A stretch of 64,000 nt of DNA. It comes from an uncultured Roseibium sp. (GTDB taxonomy: Bacteria; Pseudomonadota; Alphaproteobacteria; Rhizobiales; Stappiaceae). Location: positions 1,546,692 through 1,610,691 of the forward strand of contig NZ_CANMFD010000001.1 of the NCBI RefSeq assembly GCF_947496995.1, written 5' to 3'. Below the pieces are notes generated by a model, which saw only the letters and a program-made list of their open reading frames with translations, did no database searches and was not told the DNA's origin. Position 1 is the stretch's first letter, and every line of letters starts with the position of its first letter. The position numbers were made by a program, and so were the translations under genes. Below are positions 1-8,407 of the stretch, in pieces.

Positions 1-5
1 TTTCC

Positions 6-347
6 ATGAATATAGAAATAGTATCCCGGCAACTTGAAGCCTTAGGCAATCGGACGAGACTGCAGATCTACCGCACTCTGGTCAGGGCCGGACGTGGCGG
101 AATGACTGTCGGAAGTCTTCAGGAGCGCATGGAAATCGCCGGATCAACCTTGTCGCATCATCTCAAGCGGTTGATCGACACAGGGCTGGTGCGGCAGGAG
201 CGGTCCGGGACAAGCCTGATCTGTCACGCGGAGTATCCGGCCATGTCGGCGCTGATCGGCTTTCTTTCGGACGAATGCTGCGCGGATGAAGGTGGATGCG
301 GCCCATCCACCCATGAGGATCTTTCGACACCACCGGGCCGCTGCTGA
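6..347 (+). CDS. arsR: ArsR/SmtB-family metalloid-responsive repressor
   Basis: A 113-residue winged-helix repressor of the ArsR/SmtB family. The HTH lies at about residues 33-60 (segment STLSHHLKRL is the recognition-helix region). It should sit on its own operon promoter and release DNA when trivalent metalloid binds. The C-terminal half lacks the classical helix-3 ELCVC site. Instead it has Cys91-Cys92-x5-Cys98, the same CC-x5-C spacing described for Acidithiobacillus ferrooxidans ArsR (Cys95, Cys96, Cys102), which senses As(III) or Sb(III). The gene begins 5 bases inside the window, so its promoter is not visible. It lies 50 bp upstream of the flavoprotein gene and is probably cotranscribed with it. 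The family call is secure; the inducer is inferred from the cysteines. Confidence 0.9.
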   Translation: MNIEIVSRQLEALGNRTRLQIYRTLVRAGRGGMTVGSLQERMEIAGSTLSHHLKRLIDTGLVRQERSGTSLICHAEYPAMSALIGFLSDECCADEGGCGPSTHEDLSTPPGRC

Positions 348-397
348 CTTTTTTGTCTTTTATTTCCATTATTCCGGAAATACAGAAGGAGAGTGAA

Positions 398-1846
398 ATG
401 ACTCAGGGGAAATCACTTCCTGTTGCCGTGATCGGCGCAGGTCCTGTCGGCCTTGCTGCAGCTGCACGGCTTGTCGAACGGGGCATGACCCCAATGGTAT
501 TCGAGCTTGGCGCGATTGCCGGCGCATCGGTTTCCAGATGGTCCCACGTTCGCGTGTTTTCTCCCTGGCGCTACAACATCGATGCATCGGCACGCGCCTT
601 GCTGGAAAGCAGCGGTTGGCAGGCCCCGGACGCCGACCACCTGCCGACCGGAGGCGAACTGATCCGGGACTATCTGGCTCCGCTGGCAGCCCACCCCGGC
701 ATCGCGCGGCATGTGAATCTGAGGGCGGAAGTTGTTTCGGTCAGCAGGAAGGATCGGTCGAAACTTGCTTCCGAAGGGAGGGGGGAAAGTCCCTTTGTTG
801 TTGTCTGGCGTGACCGGAACGGCAGCCGCCACCGGGAGCTGGTGAGTGCCGTCATCGACGCATCCGGCACCTGGATAAAGCCGAACCCGATAGGTGTGGA
901 CGGTCTTGCCGTCGAGGGTGAGCCGGAAAACATCTGCAACATCGCCTATGGCATTCCCGATGTTAAGGGAGAGGTGCGGCAGCGTTACGAGGGCAGGCAC
1001 ACGCTCGTGGTCGGAGCGGGACACTCGGCTATCAATGCGGTGCTCGATCTGGTCGACCTACAGGAAGAAGCCCCGCAGACGCGGGTAACCTGGGCAACCC
1101 GGGCAGGCGGCATTTCCAGACTGCTCGGAGGCGGGCTGAACGATGAGTTGCCGGGCCGAGGCAGGCTGGGTTTGCGCGCTGTCGAAGCCATACGCGCGGG
1201 GCGCGTGGATCTGAAATCTCCCTTTTCGATCCGGCGTATCCGCAATTTGGAAGAGACGATGTTCGTGGATGCGCTTCACGGGGAGCAAACGGTCGAAATC
1301 GGGGTGGACAGAATAATCGTTGCGACCGGGTTCCGTCCGGATCTATCTATCTTGAGTGAATTGCGCCTGTCCCTTGATCCTGCGGTGGAGGCAACGCCTG
1401 CGCTGGCGCCGTTGATCGATCCGAACCTGCATTCATGCGGAACCGTGCGTCCGCATGGCGTCACCGAACTCACGCATCCGGAGAAGGATTTTTATATTGT
1501 GGGATCCAAAAGCTACGGGCGGGCCCCGACCTTCCTCATGACAACCGGATACGAGCAGGTGCGCTCGGTTGTTGCCGAACTCGCCGGTGATCATCTTGCG
1601 GCTCGTGAAGTTCATCTCGAGTTGCCGGAAACCGGTGTCTGCAAGAGCGATCCGGTGGACAGCAGCGGCAGTTGCTGCGGGGGTGGTGCTGAAACCGAAC
1701 CAGCCGGGGAAACCGGTTGTTGTGGCGGAGCGCCGCTGAAAAATGACGATGCCTGTTGCCTGAAGGACGAACAGGCGAAGGCCGAGGGGCAAGCCGGATG
1801 CGGCTGTGGCACGGCCGATCAGCTCGCAGAGCCCGTTCCGGCATGA
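398..1846 (+). CDS. FAD/NAD(P)-binding monooxygenase-like protein with Cys-rich C-terminal tail (ArsO-like)
   Basis: A 482-residue flavoprotein of the FMO/pyridine-nucleotide-oxidoreductase type. The FAD motif GAGPVG is at residues 13-18, a second nucleotide motif GAGHSA is near residue 205, and ATGFRPD is near 310. I chose ATG 398 because of the upstream AGAAGGAGAG. The in-frame start 45 bases upstream has no ribosome-binding site. The last ~70 residues form an unusual tail with nine cysteines, including three CC pairs (two of them CCGG) and CGCG. This looks like a soft-metal or metalloid-binding extension. An ArsR lies upstream and an MFS permease is translationally coupled (ATGA) downstream, so a role in metalloid detoxification, as proposed for ArsO-type flavin monooxygenases, is likely. 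Substrate and reaction are unknown. Confidence 0.8.
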   Translation: MTQGKSLPVAVIGAGPVGLAAAARLVERGMTPMVFELGAIAGASVSRWSHVRVFSPWRYNIDASARALLESSGWQAPDADHLPTGGELIRDYLAPLAAHPGIARHVNLRAEVVSVSRKDRSKLASEGRGESPFVVVWRDRNGSRHRELVSAVIDASGTWIKPNPIGVDGLAVEGEPENICNIAYGIPDVKGEVRQRYEGRHTLVVGAGHSAINAVLDLVDLQEEAPQTRVTWATRAGGISRLLGGGLNDELPGRGRLGLRAVEAIRAGRVDLKSPFSIRRIRNLEETMFVDALHGEQTVEIGVDRIIVATGFRPDLSILSELRLSLDPAVEATPALAPLIDPNLHSCGTVRPHGVTELTHPEKDFYIVGSKSYGRAPTFLMTTGYEQVRSVVAELAGDHLAAREVHLELPETGVCKSDPVDSSGSCCGGGAETEPAGETGCCGGAPLKNDDACCLKDEQAKAEGQAGCGCGTADQLAEPVPA

Positions 1847-3033
1847 TCGGGAACGAGCGGGCGCGCACGATTTCCGTACTCGGTATTGTCGAGATCTTTG
1901 CCTGGGGCAGCTCGTTCTACCTGCTGGCTGTTCTCGCCGCCCCGATGGCCCGGGACACCGGCTGGAGCTCCGCGGCGATCACGGGAGGGATTTCGCTCGG
2001 CCTGCTCGTTTCCGGGATGTTCGCAAGGAAAGTGGGCCGTCTGATTCAGGCAGAAGGGGGACGGCGGGTCATGGCCGCGGGCATGCTCTTGCTTGCTTGC
2101 GGGCTTGCCTTGCTGGGCTTTGCCACGAACTTGCCGACCTACTTCGCGGCCTGGTGCCTTATCGGCTTGGGCATGTCGGCGGGCCTGTATGACGCGGCTT
2201 TTTCCACCCTTGGTCGCCTCTACCGGCGCGACGCCCGGTCGGCAATCACGGTCCTGACACTCTGGGGCGGGTTCGCCAGCACCGTTTGCTGGCCAATCTC
2301 GGCCTTTCTGGTCGAAAGCTACGGCTGGAGGGCTACCTGCTTGGTCTATGCGCTCGTTCACCTGTTGATCACGGCGCCCATGTGCTGGTTTGCAGTGCCG
2401 GACAAGCAAGACGATCCTGTAAGGGACCTCCCCTCCGAACCGGGTGCCGGCAACGTCGGCAACACATTCCGGTTGCGGTTCTGGTGTATTGCGGCCGCCG
2501 GGACGGTGCTTGCCATGGTTGCCTCGATCTGGTCCGTCCATCTCATCACGATCTTGACCGCACAAGGGTATGCACTTGCTGTCGCTGTCGGCTTGGGAAC
2601 CCTGATCGGCCCGGCGCAAGTCGGCGCACGTGTTCTGGAGATGCTCGGCAGAGAACGGCACCATCCGGTCTGGACGATGATCGCTGCCACCGCGTTCGTT
2701 TTCTTCGGTTTTGCCGGCCTGCTGATGGGCATTCCCGCAGCGGTGGCTCTTCTGGCCTATGGCGCAGGCAACGGGCTCTGGTCGATCGCACGCGGAGCGC
2801 TACCGCTCGTCGCCTTCGGGGCGGAGGATTACCCGCGCATGATGGGACGTCTGGCGATGCCGATGCTGATAGCGGCCGCCGTAGCACCTCTGATCGGATC
2901 CGTTCTCATCGATCGGTTCGGGACACAGGGCACTCTGCTCGCACTGACGTTTGCTTCAATCGTTCCCTGCCTCGCAGCAGCCATTCTCTGGCTGGATTTT
3001 ACCAAAAGCCGCCAACGAATGTCTTTCGAATGA
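1843..3033 (+). CDS. MFS transporter, third gene of the metalloid operon
   Basis: A 396-residue major facilitator protein with about 12 hydrophobic segments and no long soluble domain. The start ATG at 1843 overlaps the flavoprotein stop codon (ATGA). Translation is therefore coupled, and the longer reading frame upstream is only an extension inside the previous gene. It most likely exports the product of the flavoprotein or the metalloid itself. It is not recognisable as ArsB, Acr3 or ArsJ from sequence features. The gene ends in a convergent region with minE. Family confidence is high; the substrate is inferred from context only. Confidence 0.82.
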   Translation: MIGNERARTISVLGIVEIFAWGSSFYLLAVLAAPMARDTGWSSAAITGGISLGLLVSGMFARKVGRLIQAEGGRRVMAAGMLLLACGLALLGFATNLPTYFAAWCLIGLGMSAGLYDAAFSTLGRLYRRDARSAITVLTLWGGFASTVCWPISAFLVESYGWRATCLVYALVHLLITAPMCWFAVPDKQDDPVRDLPSEPGAGNVGNTFRLRFWCIAAAGTVLAMVASIWSVHLITILTAQGYALAVAVGLGTLIGPAQVGARVLEMLGRERHHPVWTMIAATAFVFFGFAGLLMGIPAAVALLAYGAGNGLWSIARGALPLVAFGAEDYPRMMGRLAMPMLIAAAVAPLIGSVLIDRFGTQGTLLALTFASIVPCLAAAILWLDFTKSRQRMSFE

Positions 3034-3118
3034 GAAGGGCGTGTTCGATTTCTGAAGGTCAGCCCCTGCCCGTCAGGAGGGCGGCGCTGACAAGCCTGCG
3101 CCGGGCACGTGAACCCGG

Positions 3119-3159
3119 CCGACAGCCCTTCCAATCGAAAGAGATTCGAGAGCTGTCGG
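3119..3159 (+). terminator. Hairpin between convergent MFS and minE genes
   Basis: Arms CCGACAGC (3119-3126) and GCTGTCGG (3152-3159) enclose a region that can itself fold (AATC/GATT). Only a weak T-rich stretch follows (TTGATTT). This could be a bidirectional end for the two converging operons, but it lacks a proper U-run. Confidence 0.35.
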
Positions 3160-3237
3160 TCGGTTGATTTCAGCGTGCCGGATCACCCTGCGTTCAGCCG
3201 CAAGCGGACAGGCAGCGCGTCCGGCGGTTTTGACCGC

Positions 3238-3498
3238 TCAGGATGCCCGCGCGGCGGGCAGTTCGATGTCGATCCCCAGCGTGGTGACATCGCCCGTCCG
3301 GTCCATTTCGAGCCGCACAGAATCCGGGTCGATGTCGACGCGCTTGGCGACCACGGCGAGGATGTCTTCCCTCAGGCTTGAAATCAGCAACGCGTCGGAA
3401 CCGTCATCCGCCCGTTCGTGAGCCAAGAGGATCTGCAGACGGTTTTTGGCAACCGAAGCGCTCTCATCCCTTTTGCCGAAGAAGCTCAGGATATTCAT
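3238..3498 (-). CDS. minE: Cell division topological specificity factor MinE
   Basis: An 86-residue MinE, the usual family length. The N-terminal anti-MinCD segment (NILSFFGKRDESASVAKNRL) is followed by the topological specificity domain, ending in a segment around IDIELP. MinE stimulates the MinD ATPase at the membrane and drives pole-to-pole oscillation, which keeps the Z-ring at mid-cell. Its ATG overlaps the minD stop by four bases (ATGA), so it is translationally coupled in a minC-minD-minE operon read on the minus strand. Confidence 0.97.
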   Translation of the reverse strand: MNILSFFGKRDESASVAKNRLQILLAHERADDGSDALLISSLREDILAVVAKRVDIDPDSVRLEMDRTGDVTTLGIDIELPAARAS

Positions 3499-4316
3499 GC
3501 GGCCCTCCCTTTGAAGAATTTGCCGAGCAGGCTCTTCTTCTCTTCGGGAATGGTCACCGGAATATTCTCGCCCAGAAGCCGACGGGTCGCCTCCGTATAG
3601 GCCTTCGCGGCCGGGGAGTTTTCGTCCGACACGGTAACCGGCACACCGACGTTCGAAGCTTTCAGAACGTCCTTGCTTTCCGGAACGACCCCGATCAGCG
3701 GTACGGAGAGAATATCCACGACATCGTCGGTCGCCAGCATGTCGCCGGCCTTCGCGCGCTCGACGTCGTAACGGGTGATAAGCAGATGCTTGGGCATGCG
3801 TTCGCCGCTTTCGGCAAGCTTTGTCTTGGCGTCCAGCAGGCCGATGATCCGGTCGCAGTCACGCACCGAAGAAACTTCCGGGTTGGAGACGATGATCGCC
3901 TCGTCGGCGTATCGCATGGCAAGCGTCGCACCGCGCTCGATGCCGGCAGGGCTGTCACAGATCACCCAGTCGAAATACATGCGCAACTCGTTGATGACGC
4001 TGGCGACGCCTTCTTCGGTCAGGGCATCCTTGTCGCGGGTCTGCGAGGCAGGCAGCAAAAACAGATTGTCGAGCTTCTTGTCGCGCACCAGAGCCTGTTT
4101 GATGGAGGCTTCACCGCGCACCACATTGACCAGGTCGAACACGACCCGTCGCTCGGCGCCCATGATCAAGTCGAGATTGCGCAGACCGACGTCGAAATCG
4201 ACCGCGCAGACCTGATAGCCTTCCTTGGCAAGCGCCGAGGCAATGGCGGCGGTGGAGGTGGTTTTGCCCACGCCTCCCTTGCCTGACGTGACCACGACGA
4301 CTGTGGCGTTGCTCAT
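3495..4316 (-). CDS. minD: Septum site-determining ATPase MinD
   Basis: A 273-residue ParA/MinD-family ATPase. The deviant Walker A motif KGGVGKTT is at residues 13-20. The C-terminus ends in an amphipathic membrane-targeting helix (KKSLLGKFFKGRAA), typical of MinD. ATP-bound dimers recruit MinC to the inner membrane and are released by MinE. The start ATG at 4316 has an AGGACA Shine-Dalgarno. It lies 56 bp after minC and overlaps minE. Length and motifs match E. coli MinD closely. Confidence 0.97.
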   Translation of the reverse strand: MSNATVVVVTSGKGGVGKTTSTAAIASALAKEGYQVCAVDFDVGLRNLDLIMGAERRVVFDLVNVVRGEASIKQALVRDKKLDNLFLLPASQTRDKDALTEEGVASVINELRMYFDWVICDSPAGIERGATLAMRYADEAIIVSNPEVSSVRDCDRIIGLLDAKTKLAESGERMPKHLLITRYDVERAKAGDMLATDDVVDILSVPLIGVVPESKDVLKASNVGVPVTVSDENSPAAKAYTEATRRLLGENIPVTIPEEKKSLLGKFFKGRAA

Positions 4317-4372
4317 GTGTCTGTCCTGTTTTTGTTGTCGCCGCCGGCCCCTTCCGGAAAACCGGCGCGGTG

Positions 4373-5197
4373 TTAAGTCAGTTCTTCGAAGACCAGCGTT
4401 TCGTTTTCGAACCGGATTTGCGCCGGCGCGTTGCGAAGCGTTCCGTCAAAATCGTCAGCGACCTTGTAAAGGCCGTTTATGGAGACAAGTTCCGCATCCA
4501 GCTTCGAGCAGAAGATGCGGGCGCTGTCCTTGCCCGAAACCCCGGCAAGCGCCCGACCGCGCAAGGCGCCGTAAACGTGGATCGAACCTCCGGCGATGAT
4601 CTCCGCGCCGGAACTTACGGAGCCGATCACCGTCACGTCGCCATCTGGATGCAGAATGCTCTGTCCCGAACGGACCGGTTCGGTGATGACGATGGACGAC
4701 CCGTCCGCGAGACCTGTCGGTCCGGAGAGCGTGTCGCTGTCCGTTTCGCCACCGTCGCCTTTGGACTTGCCGTTTGTTTTTGGAGCTTCGGAGCCGGGTT
4801 TTTCCGGTTTTCCGTCACCCTTGGCAGATGTCTTACCCCCCGAAACGGTTTCCGATGTGCCGTTGCTCTTTTTGTCCGCTTCGCCCGAAGGGTCGGGGAC
4901 GTCCACATCCGAAGCCAGGCGGCCGCCGGAAAAGCTCGGCGGCATGCCGGGTTTCAGCCGGGTTCCGGCAACCCCGTCGATGCCCATCACCCGGACGGAT
5001 CTTTCCGTCAGGCCCGCGAGCAGCTCTTCAAGTTCATCGATCGGGATCTTGCTGCCGCGCACATCCAGAATGATGGGCCGGTCGATGAAAAACCCGGGCG
5101 AGCGCGCAATTATGCGATCGATCTCCTTGAACCAGTCCGGAAAGGGCGGTTCAGGTGTCAGAACGATTGCGATGAAGGATTTTCCCTTGAACTTCAT
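4373..5197 (-). CDS. minC: Septum formation inhibitor MinC
   Basis: A 274-residue MinC. The N-terminal domain covers about residues 1-110. A central linker of ~70 residues follows, rich in Ser, Gly, Lys and Glu and longer than in E. coli MinC. The C-terminal beta-helical domain ([25 protein letters not shown] is its core, split here only for description) binds MinD and inhibits FtsZ polymers. It is the first gene of the minCDE operon. The promoter should lie in the 340-bp region upstream, which it shares with a divergent small HTH gene. The extended charged linker is the only departure from the family norm. Confidence 0.95.
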   Translation of the reverse strand: MKFKGKSFIAIVLTPEPPFPDWFKEIDRIIARSPGFFIDRPIILDVRGSKIPIDELEELLAGLTERSVRVMGIDGVAGTRLKPGMPPSFSGGRLASDVDVPDPSGEADKKSNGTSETVSGGKTSAKGDGKPEKPGSEAPKTNGKSKGDGGETDSDTLSGPTGLADGSSIVITEPVRSGQSILHPDGDVTVIGSVSSGAEIIAGGSIHVYGALRGRALAGVSGKDSARIFCSKLDAELVSINGLYKVADDFDGTLRNAPAQIRFENETLVFEELT

Positions 5198-5456
5198 TCA
5201 GAGGTCCGGCGGCACGCGAAAAGTCAGGTTGATTTGCTCCCGTAAACGTATCATTAACCGAACCGGACAATCGGGCCGGCATCCGTTTTCCACCGATATC
5301 GATTTTATTCAGGTATTTCATGTGATTGGTGGAACCAACAGCTCCCTTCAGACATTGACCGAACAGGTCCTTGGCAGAAATGCCGGGACGATGCGCGAGA
5401 ATCGCGGGTTCCGGCCACGCACCGCTCGTTTGCCGGTGCAGGAGTTAACTTAATTC

Positions 5457-5496
5457 TTGTAAAGGGCTGGAAATTTGCCATATTGCAGTGCAATAT
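5457..5496 (+). promoter_or_regulatory. Candidate promoter with 17-bp palindromic operator
   Basis: A perfect palindrome, ATATTGCAGTGCAATAT, occupies 5480-5496 (8-bp arms, 1-bp centre). It overlaps a plausible -10 (CATATT, 5479-5484) placed 16 bp after a -35-like TTGTAA (5457-5462). The core TGCAGTGCA resembles sites I associate with PhaR-type regulators of alphaproteobacterial phasin genes. That link is from memory and is tentative. A repressor bound here would block the downstream HTH gene. The remainder of the 5198-5539 interval shows no other feature and should hold the minC promoter. Confidence 0.5.
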
Positions 5497-5539
5497 AGTT
5501 TTTTGAATGTCGGTGACGCATAGGCGTCTGGGAAAATTA

Positions 5540-5872
5540 ATGAGCAATTTCAGCGATATGATGAGCTATATTGGCCTCAGTTCCGAAGAGGCTGCAGCGG
5601 CGTTGAATGTATCGGAAGATGATATTGTTCGCTGGTGCAATACGAGTGAAGCGCCGCCGCTGCATATCTGGCAGGGGCTGGTGAAAATGCTCGACGAAAT
5701 CCGTTTTTCCGCCGAAGAAGCTGCGAAATCCGCCGATCTGGATCACCTCGACGCGTCCGATCTCAATCGGGTCATATTGATGGTTCCCGGGCAGGCGGCA
5801 TCCGAGTTCGCAGGCCCCAAGCGCGCCGCGACCGCCTTGGCCGTTGCGGCCCTGGCTCGCGTCTTCGTCTAA
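5540..5872 (+). CDS. Small helix-turn-helix protein of unknown role
   Basis: A 110-residue protein. Residues ~10-45 (LSSEEAAAALNVSEDDIVRW) look like a Cro/C1-type helix-turn-helix that selects a nucleotide target, followed by a helical segment and a hydrophobic Ala-rich end. I prefer ATG 5540 because GGGAAAATTA precedes it. The upstream ATG at 5507 lacks a ribosome-binding site. The gene stands alone, divergent from minC and convergent with the histidine kinase gene, and has a 17-bp palindrome over its promoter. Function is unknown; it may be an autoregulated transcription factor. Confidence 0.6.
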   Translation: MSNFSDMMSYIGLSSEEAAAALNVSEDDIVRWCNTSEAPPLHIWQGLVKMLDEIRFSAEEAAKSADLDHLDASDLNRVILMVPGQAASEFAGPKRAATALAVAALARVFV

Positions 5873-5893
5873 ACGACAGTCCAAGCATTCCGG

Positions 5894-8407
5894 TCAGCTT
5901 GAAGAAATTTCGCAGCCGATACCCAGATGCCCTCCAAGGGCTTCAGCGGTAACCGGCTTCGGGAGTTTGGCGAACCGGTCGCGATAAGCATATGCAACCG
6001 GATCCTTGTCCGGCAGGTGCCCGGAAACAGCCACGACCCTGCAGCCCTGGCGCGTTTCTAGCGCCTCCTGCACGAGCGACCAGCCGGAATGTCCGTCGTC
6101 GAGTTGCAGATCTGTTATGACGGCCGAAAGCGGCATGTCGGACCGGACCTGAACCATTGCATCGTTGAACGAATGCGCGGTGACCACCGAATAGCCGAAA
6201 CCTTCCATGAGCCTGGTGATTGCCCCGGCCGACGTCACGTCGTCATCGACAACAAGCACCTGCTCCTTAAGGGAAGGGCGGGGGCGTTCTTCGCAAGGGG
6301 CGGTCTGCTCCGGAAACAGCAGGGTGACGCAGGTTCCCTGTCCGGGGGTGGAGTCGATCCTGATCGAGCCGCCGGACTGATGCACGAACCCATGCACCAT
6401 GGACAAACCAAGACCCGTCCCTTCGCCATCGGAGCGGGCGGTGAAAAACGGTTCGGCGGCCTGCCGGAGGGTGTCCATGTCCATCCCGCAGCCGTCGTCC
6501 CTGACGGAAAGCGCAATCCTCCCGTCCGCCTGTCTGGCGACGCCGATCTCGATCTCGCCGCGAACCTTGATCGCCTGGCCTGCATTGACGCAAAGGTTCA
6601 GGATGGCGCTTTCCAGCTGTCCCGGGTCGATGCGGGCAAACATCGGCCCGTCATCGCATGCGATGGACAGCGCAACCGTTTCCGGCAGCGCCATGGACAG
6701 AAGATCCTCCATTCCTTCGGCGATGGCGGCGATATCGGTCTGTTGCGGCTCCAGATGCTGCTTGCGGGCGAAGGCCAGCAGGCGTTCGATCAGCGACACG
6801 CCGAGTTCGACCGCATCGTTGATGCGGGCGCGCAGGACCGACGCTTTTGGCGACAACTCGCCTTCCAGCATGTGCAGATTGCCGGAAATGGTGGACAGGA
6901 TGTTGCCGAAGTCATGCGCCACTTCGCCGGTAACCTTGCCCAGGCTTTCCACGCGCCGGATTTCCTCAAGGCGTTCATCGATGCGCTTGCGTTCGGTGGT
7001 CTCCGAAAACAGCCACACGGAACCGCCGTCGGGCAGCGGAGACTGGCGGACTTCCAGAACGTGCCCGGAGGCATCGGCATATTCGCCGAAGCCTGCGCGG
7101 TCGTTCTCGTTCGCGCGCCGCTGGAAGGCGGATTTCCCGATCAGCTCATGCAGCGTGAGGCGGCCGTCCTCGCGGGCCGGCTCCAGCCTCAGAAGTTCGC
7201 GTACCCGGCTGTTCTCCGCCAGGATCTGCCCCGTGGGTGACAACACGGCGACACCGTCGCTGATGTTCTGAAACACCGTGATGAAAAGCTCGTTGCGCTG
7301 CCAGACCTCCCTGGTCTTGCGTTCCAGGCGCAGGGCGTTGGAGCGGAACTTTCGGAACGCTTCGGACAATTGCCCGATTTCGTCCGAAGAACTGCTTTTC
7401 TTCGGAAGCCGCGCCTTCAGGTCGCCGGCGGCCAGACGCCGCATGACATCGGTGATCCGGTGAAGATTTGCGGTCACATATCGTGAAACGAACAGGGCCG
7501 AGACCGCGGCGACGATCATGCTGATCGCGGTGAGCACCACGATCACGGCCTTGGCGAAGGTGATGCTCGTGGTTGTCCGCTCACGCGATGCCTGCAGTCT
7601 CACCTTGGCGTCCGTGACCTTCTGCAGCGCATAGGCGTTCACCTGGGCGACTTCCGTACGGATGCGGAAAAGCGCGTTTTCCGCATCCAGCTTCGCCGCA
7701 AGTTCGGAGTAGCGGAGCGAAAAGAGGTCGCCCCTGCTGCGCACGGCATCCTCGACCTCCGCCAGCGCCGTGTTCACATAACGGGGCGGATCGGCGTCGA
7801 TTTCCTGGCGGAGGCGGCGATAGTTGCTCTGGTGTTCGCCGACCTTGATCAGCTCGCGGCTGCGCAGGGCGCCGATGGCGGCCATGACGAGCTGTTGCAG
7901 CGATGACCAGGCCTGACGCTCCTGCGGCGATGCCGCAGAGGCCTGTGCAAGAGTACGGAAGCGCCTTTGCAGGCGTTCGAGATCCTGATCGATCAGCGCA
8001 AGGGTTGCCGCGTATTTCACCTGCGGGGCCATGGCCCGGACGAGATCGTCTATGGCGGCACGGATCCGGGCGAGCGGCATGGCCACTTCAGGATCGCCGC
8101 CGCCCAGCTCCTGTATGTGTTCCAGTGTCTGAAGGATTTCCTCGGCCTCGCTTTCCAGCTGGAAACTCGGGCTCAAGGTCATCAGAAAGGGAGCGGAGGT
8201 CGCCAGCTCGGACGCATTGCCGGAAAGTTCAAGCGCATCGGACACCTCGATCAGCGTCTGGTCATGAAACGTCGCCAGCCGGTCCTCCGCACTGTTCAGG
8301 GTCATCAGGGCAATTGTCCCGATCACCATGATGACAACCAGCAGGAGGCCGATTGCCGAAAGCAGCAGCAGCCGGATACTCGGCTGCCTGATGCGGGCCG
8401 CCTTCAT
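5894..8407 (-). CDS. Hybrid sensor histidine kinase, TorS-like architecture
   Basis: An 837-residue membrane sensor kinase. TM1 is at about residues 12-34, followed by a ~250-residue helical periplasmic domain and TM2 near 285-310. Then come HAMP (~315-370), a PAS-like domain (~375-480), the HisKA box GEVAHDFGNIL with its phospho-acceptor His, an ATPase domain (DDGCGMD and GEGTGLGLS), and a C-terminal receiver (VVDDD, ITDLQL, KLPKP). The layout resembles TorS but lacks the terminal HPt domain. Its ATG overlaps the response-regulator stop (ATGA), so both are made from one message. The helical periplasmic domain may read the liganded state of a binding protein, as TorS does with TorT. The ligand is unknown. 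Confidence 0.9.
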   Translation of the reverse strand: MKAARIRQPSIRLLLLSAIGLLLVVIMVIGTIALMTLNSAEDRLATFHDQTLIEVSDALELSGNASELATSAPFLMTLSPSFQLESEAEEILQTLEHIQELGGGDPEVAMPLARIRAAIDDLVRAMAPQVKYAATLALIDQDLERLQRRFRTLAQASAASPQERQAWSSLQQLVMAAIGALRSRELIKVGEHQSNYRRLRQEIDADPPRYVNTALAEVEDAVRSRGDLFSLRYSELAAKLDAENALFRIRTEVAQVNAYALQKVTDAKVRLQASRERTTTSITFAKAVIVVLTAISMIVAAVSALFVSRYVTANLHRITDVMRRLAAGDLKARLPKKSSSSDEIGQLSEAFRKFRSNALRLERKTREVWQRNELFITVFQNISDGVAVLSPTGQILAENSRVRELLRLEPAREDGRLTLHELIGKSAFQRRANENDRAGFGEYADASGHVLEVRQSPLPDGGSVWLFSETTERKRIDERLEEIRRVESLGKVTGEVAHDFGNILSTISGNLHMLEGELSPKASVLRARINDAVELGVSLIERLLAFARKQHLEPQQTDIAAIAEGMEDLLSMALPETVALSIACDDGPMFARIDPGQLESAILNLCVNAGQAIKVRGEIEIGVARQADGRIALSVRDDGCGMDMDTLRQAAEPFFTARSDGEGTGLGLSMVHGFVHQSGGSIRIDSTPGQGTCVTLLFPEQTAPCEERPRPSLKEQVLVVDDDVTSAGAITRLMEGFGYSVVTAHSFNDAMVQVRSDMPLSAVITDLQLDDGHSGWSLVQEALETRQGCRVVAVSGHLPDKDPVAYAYRDRFAKLPKPVTAEALGGHLGIGCEISSS

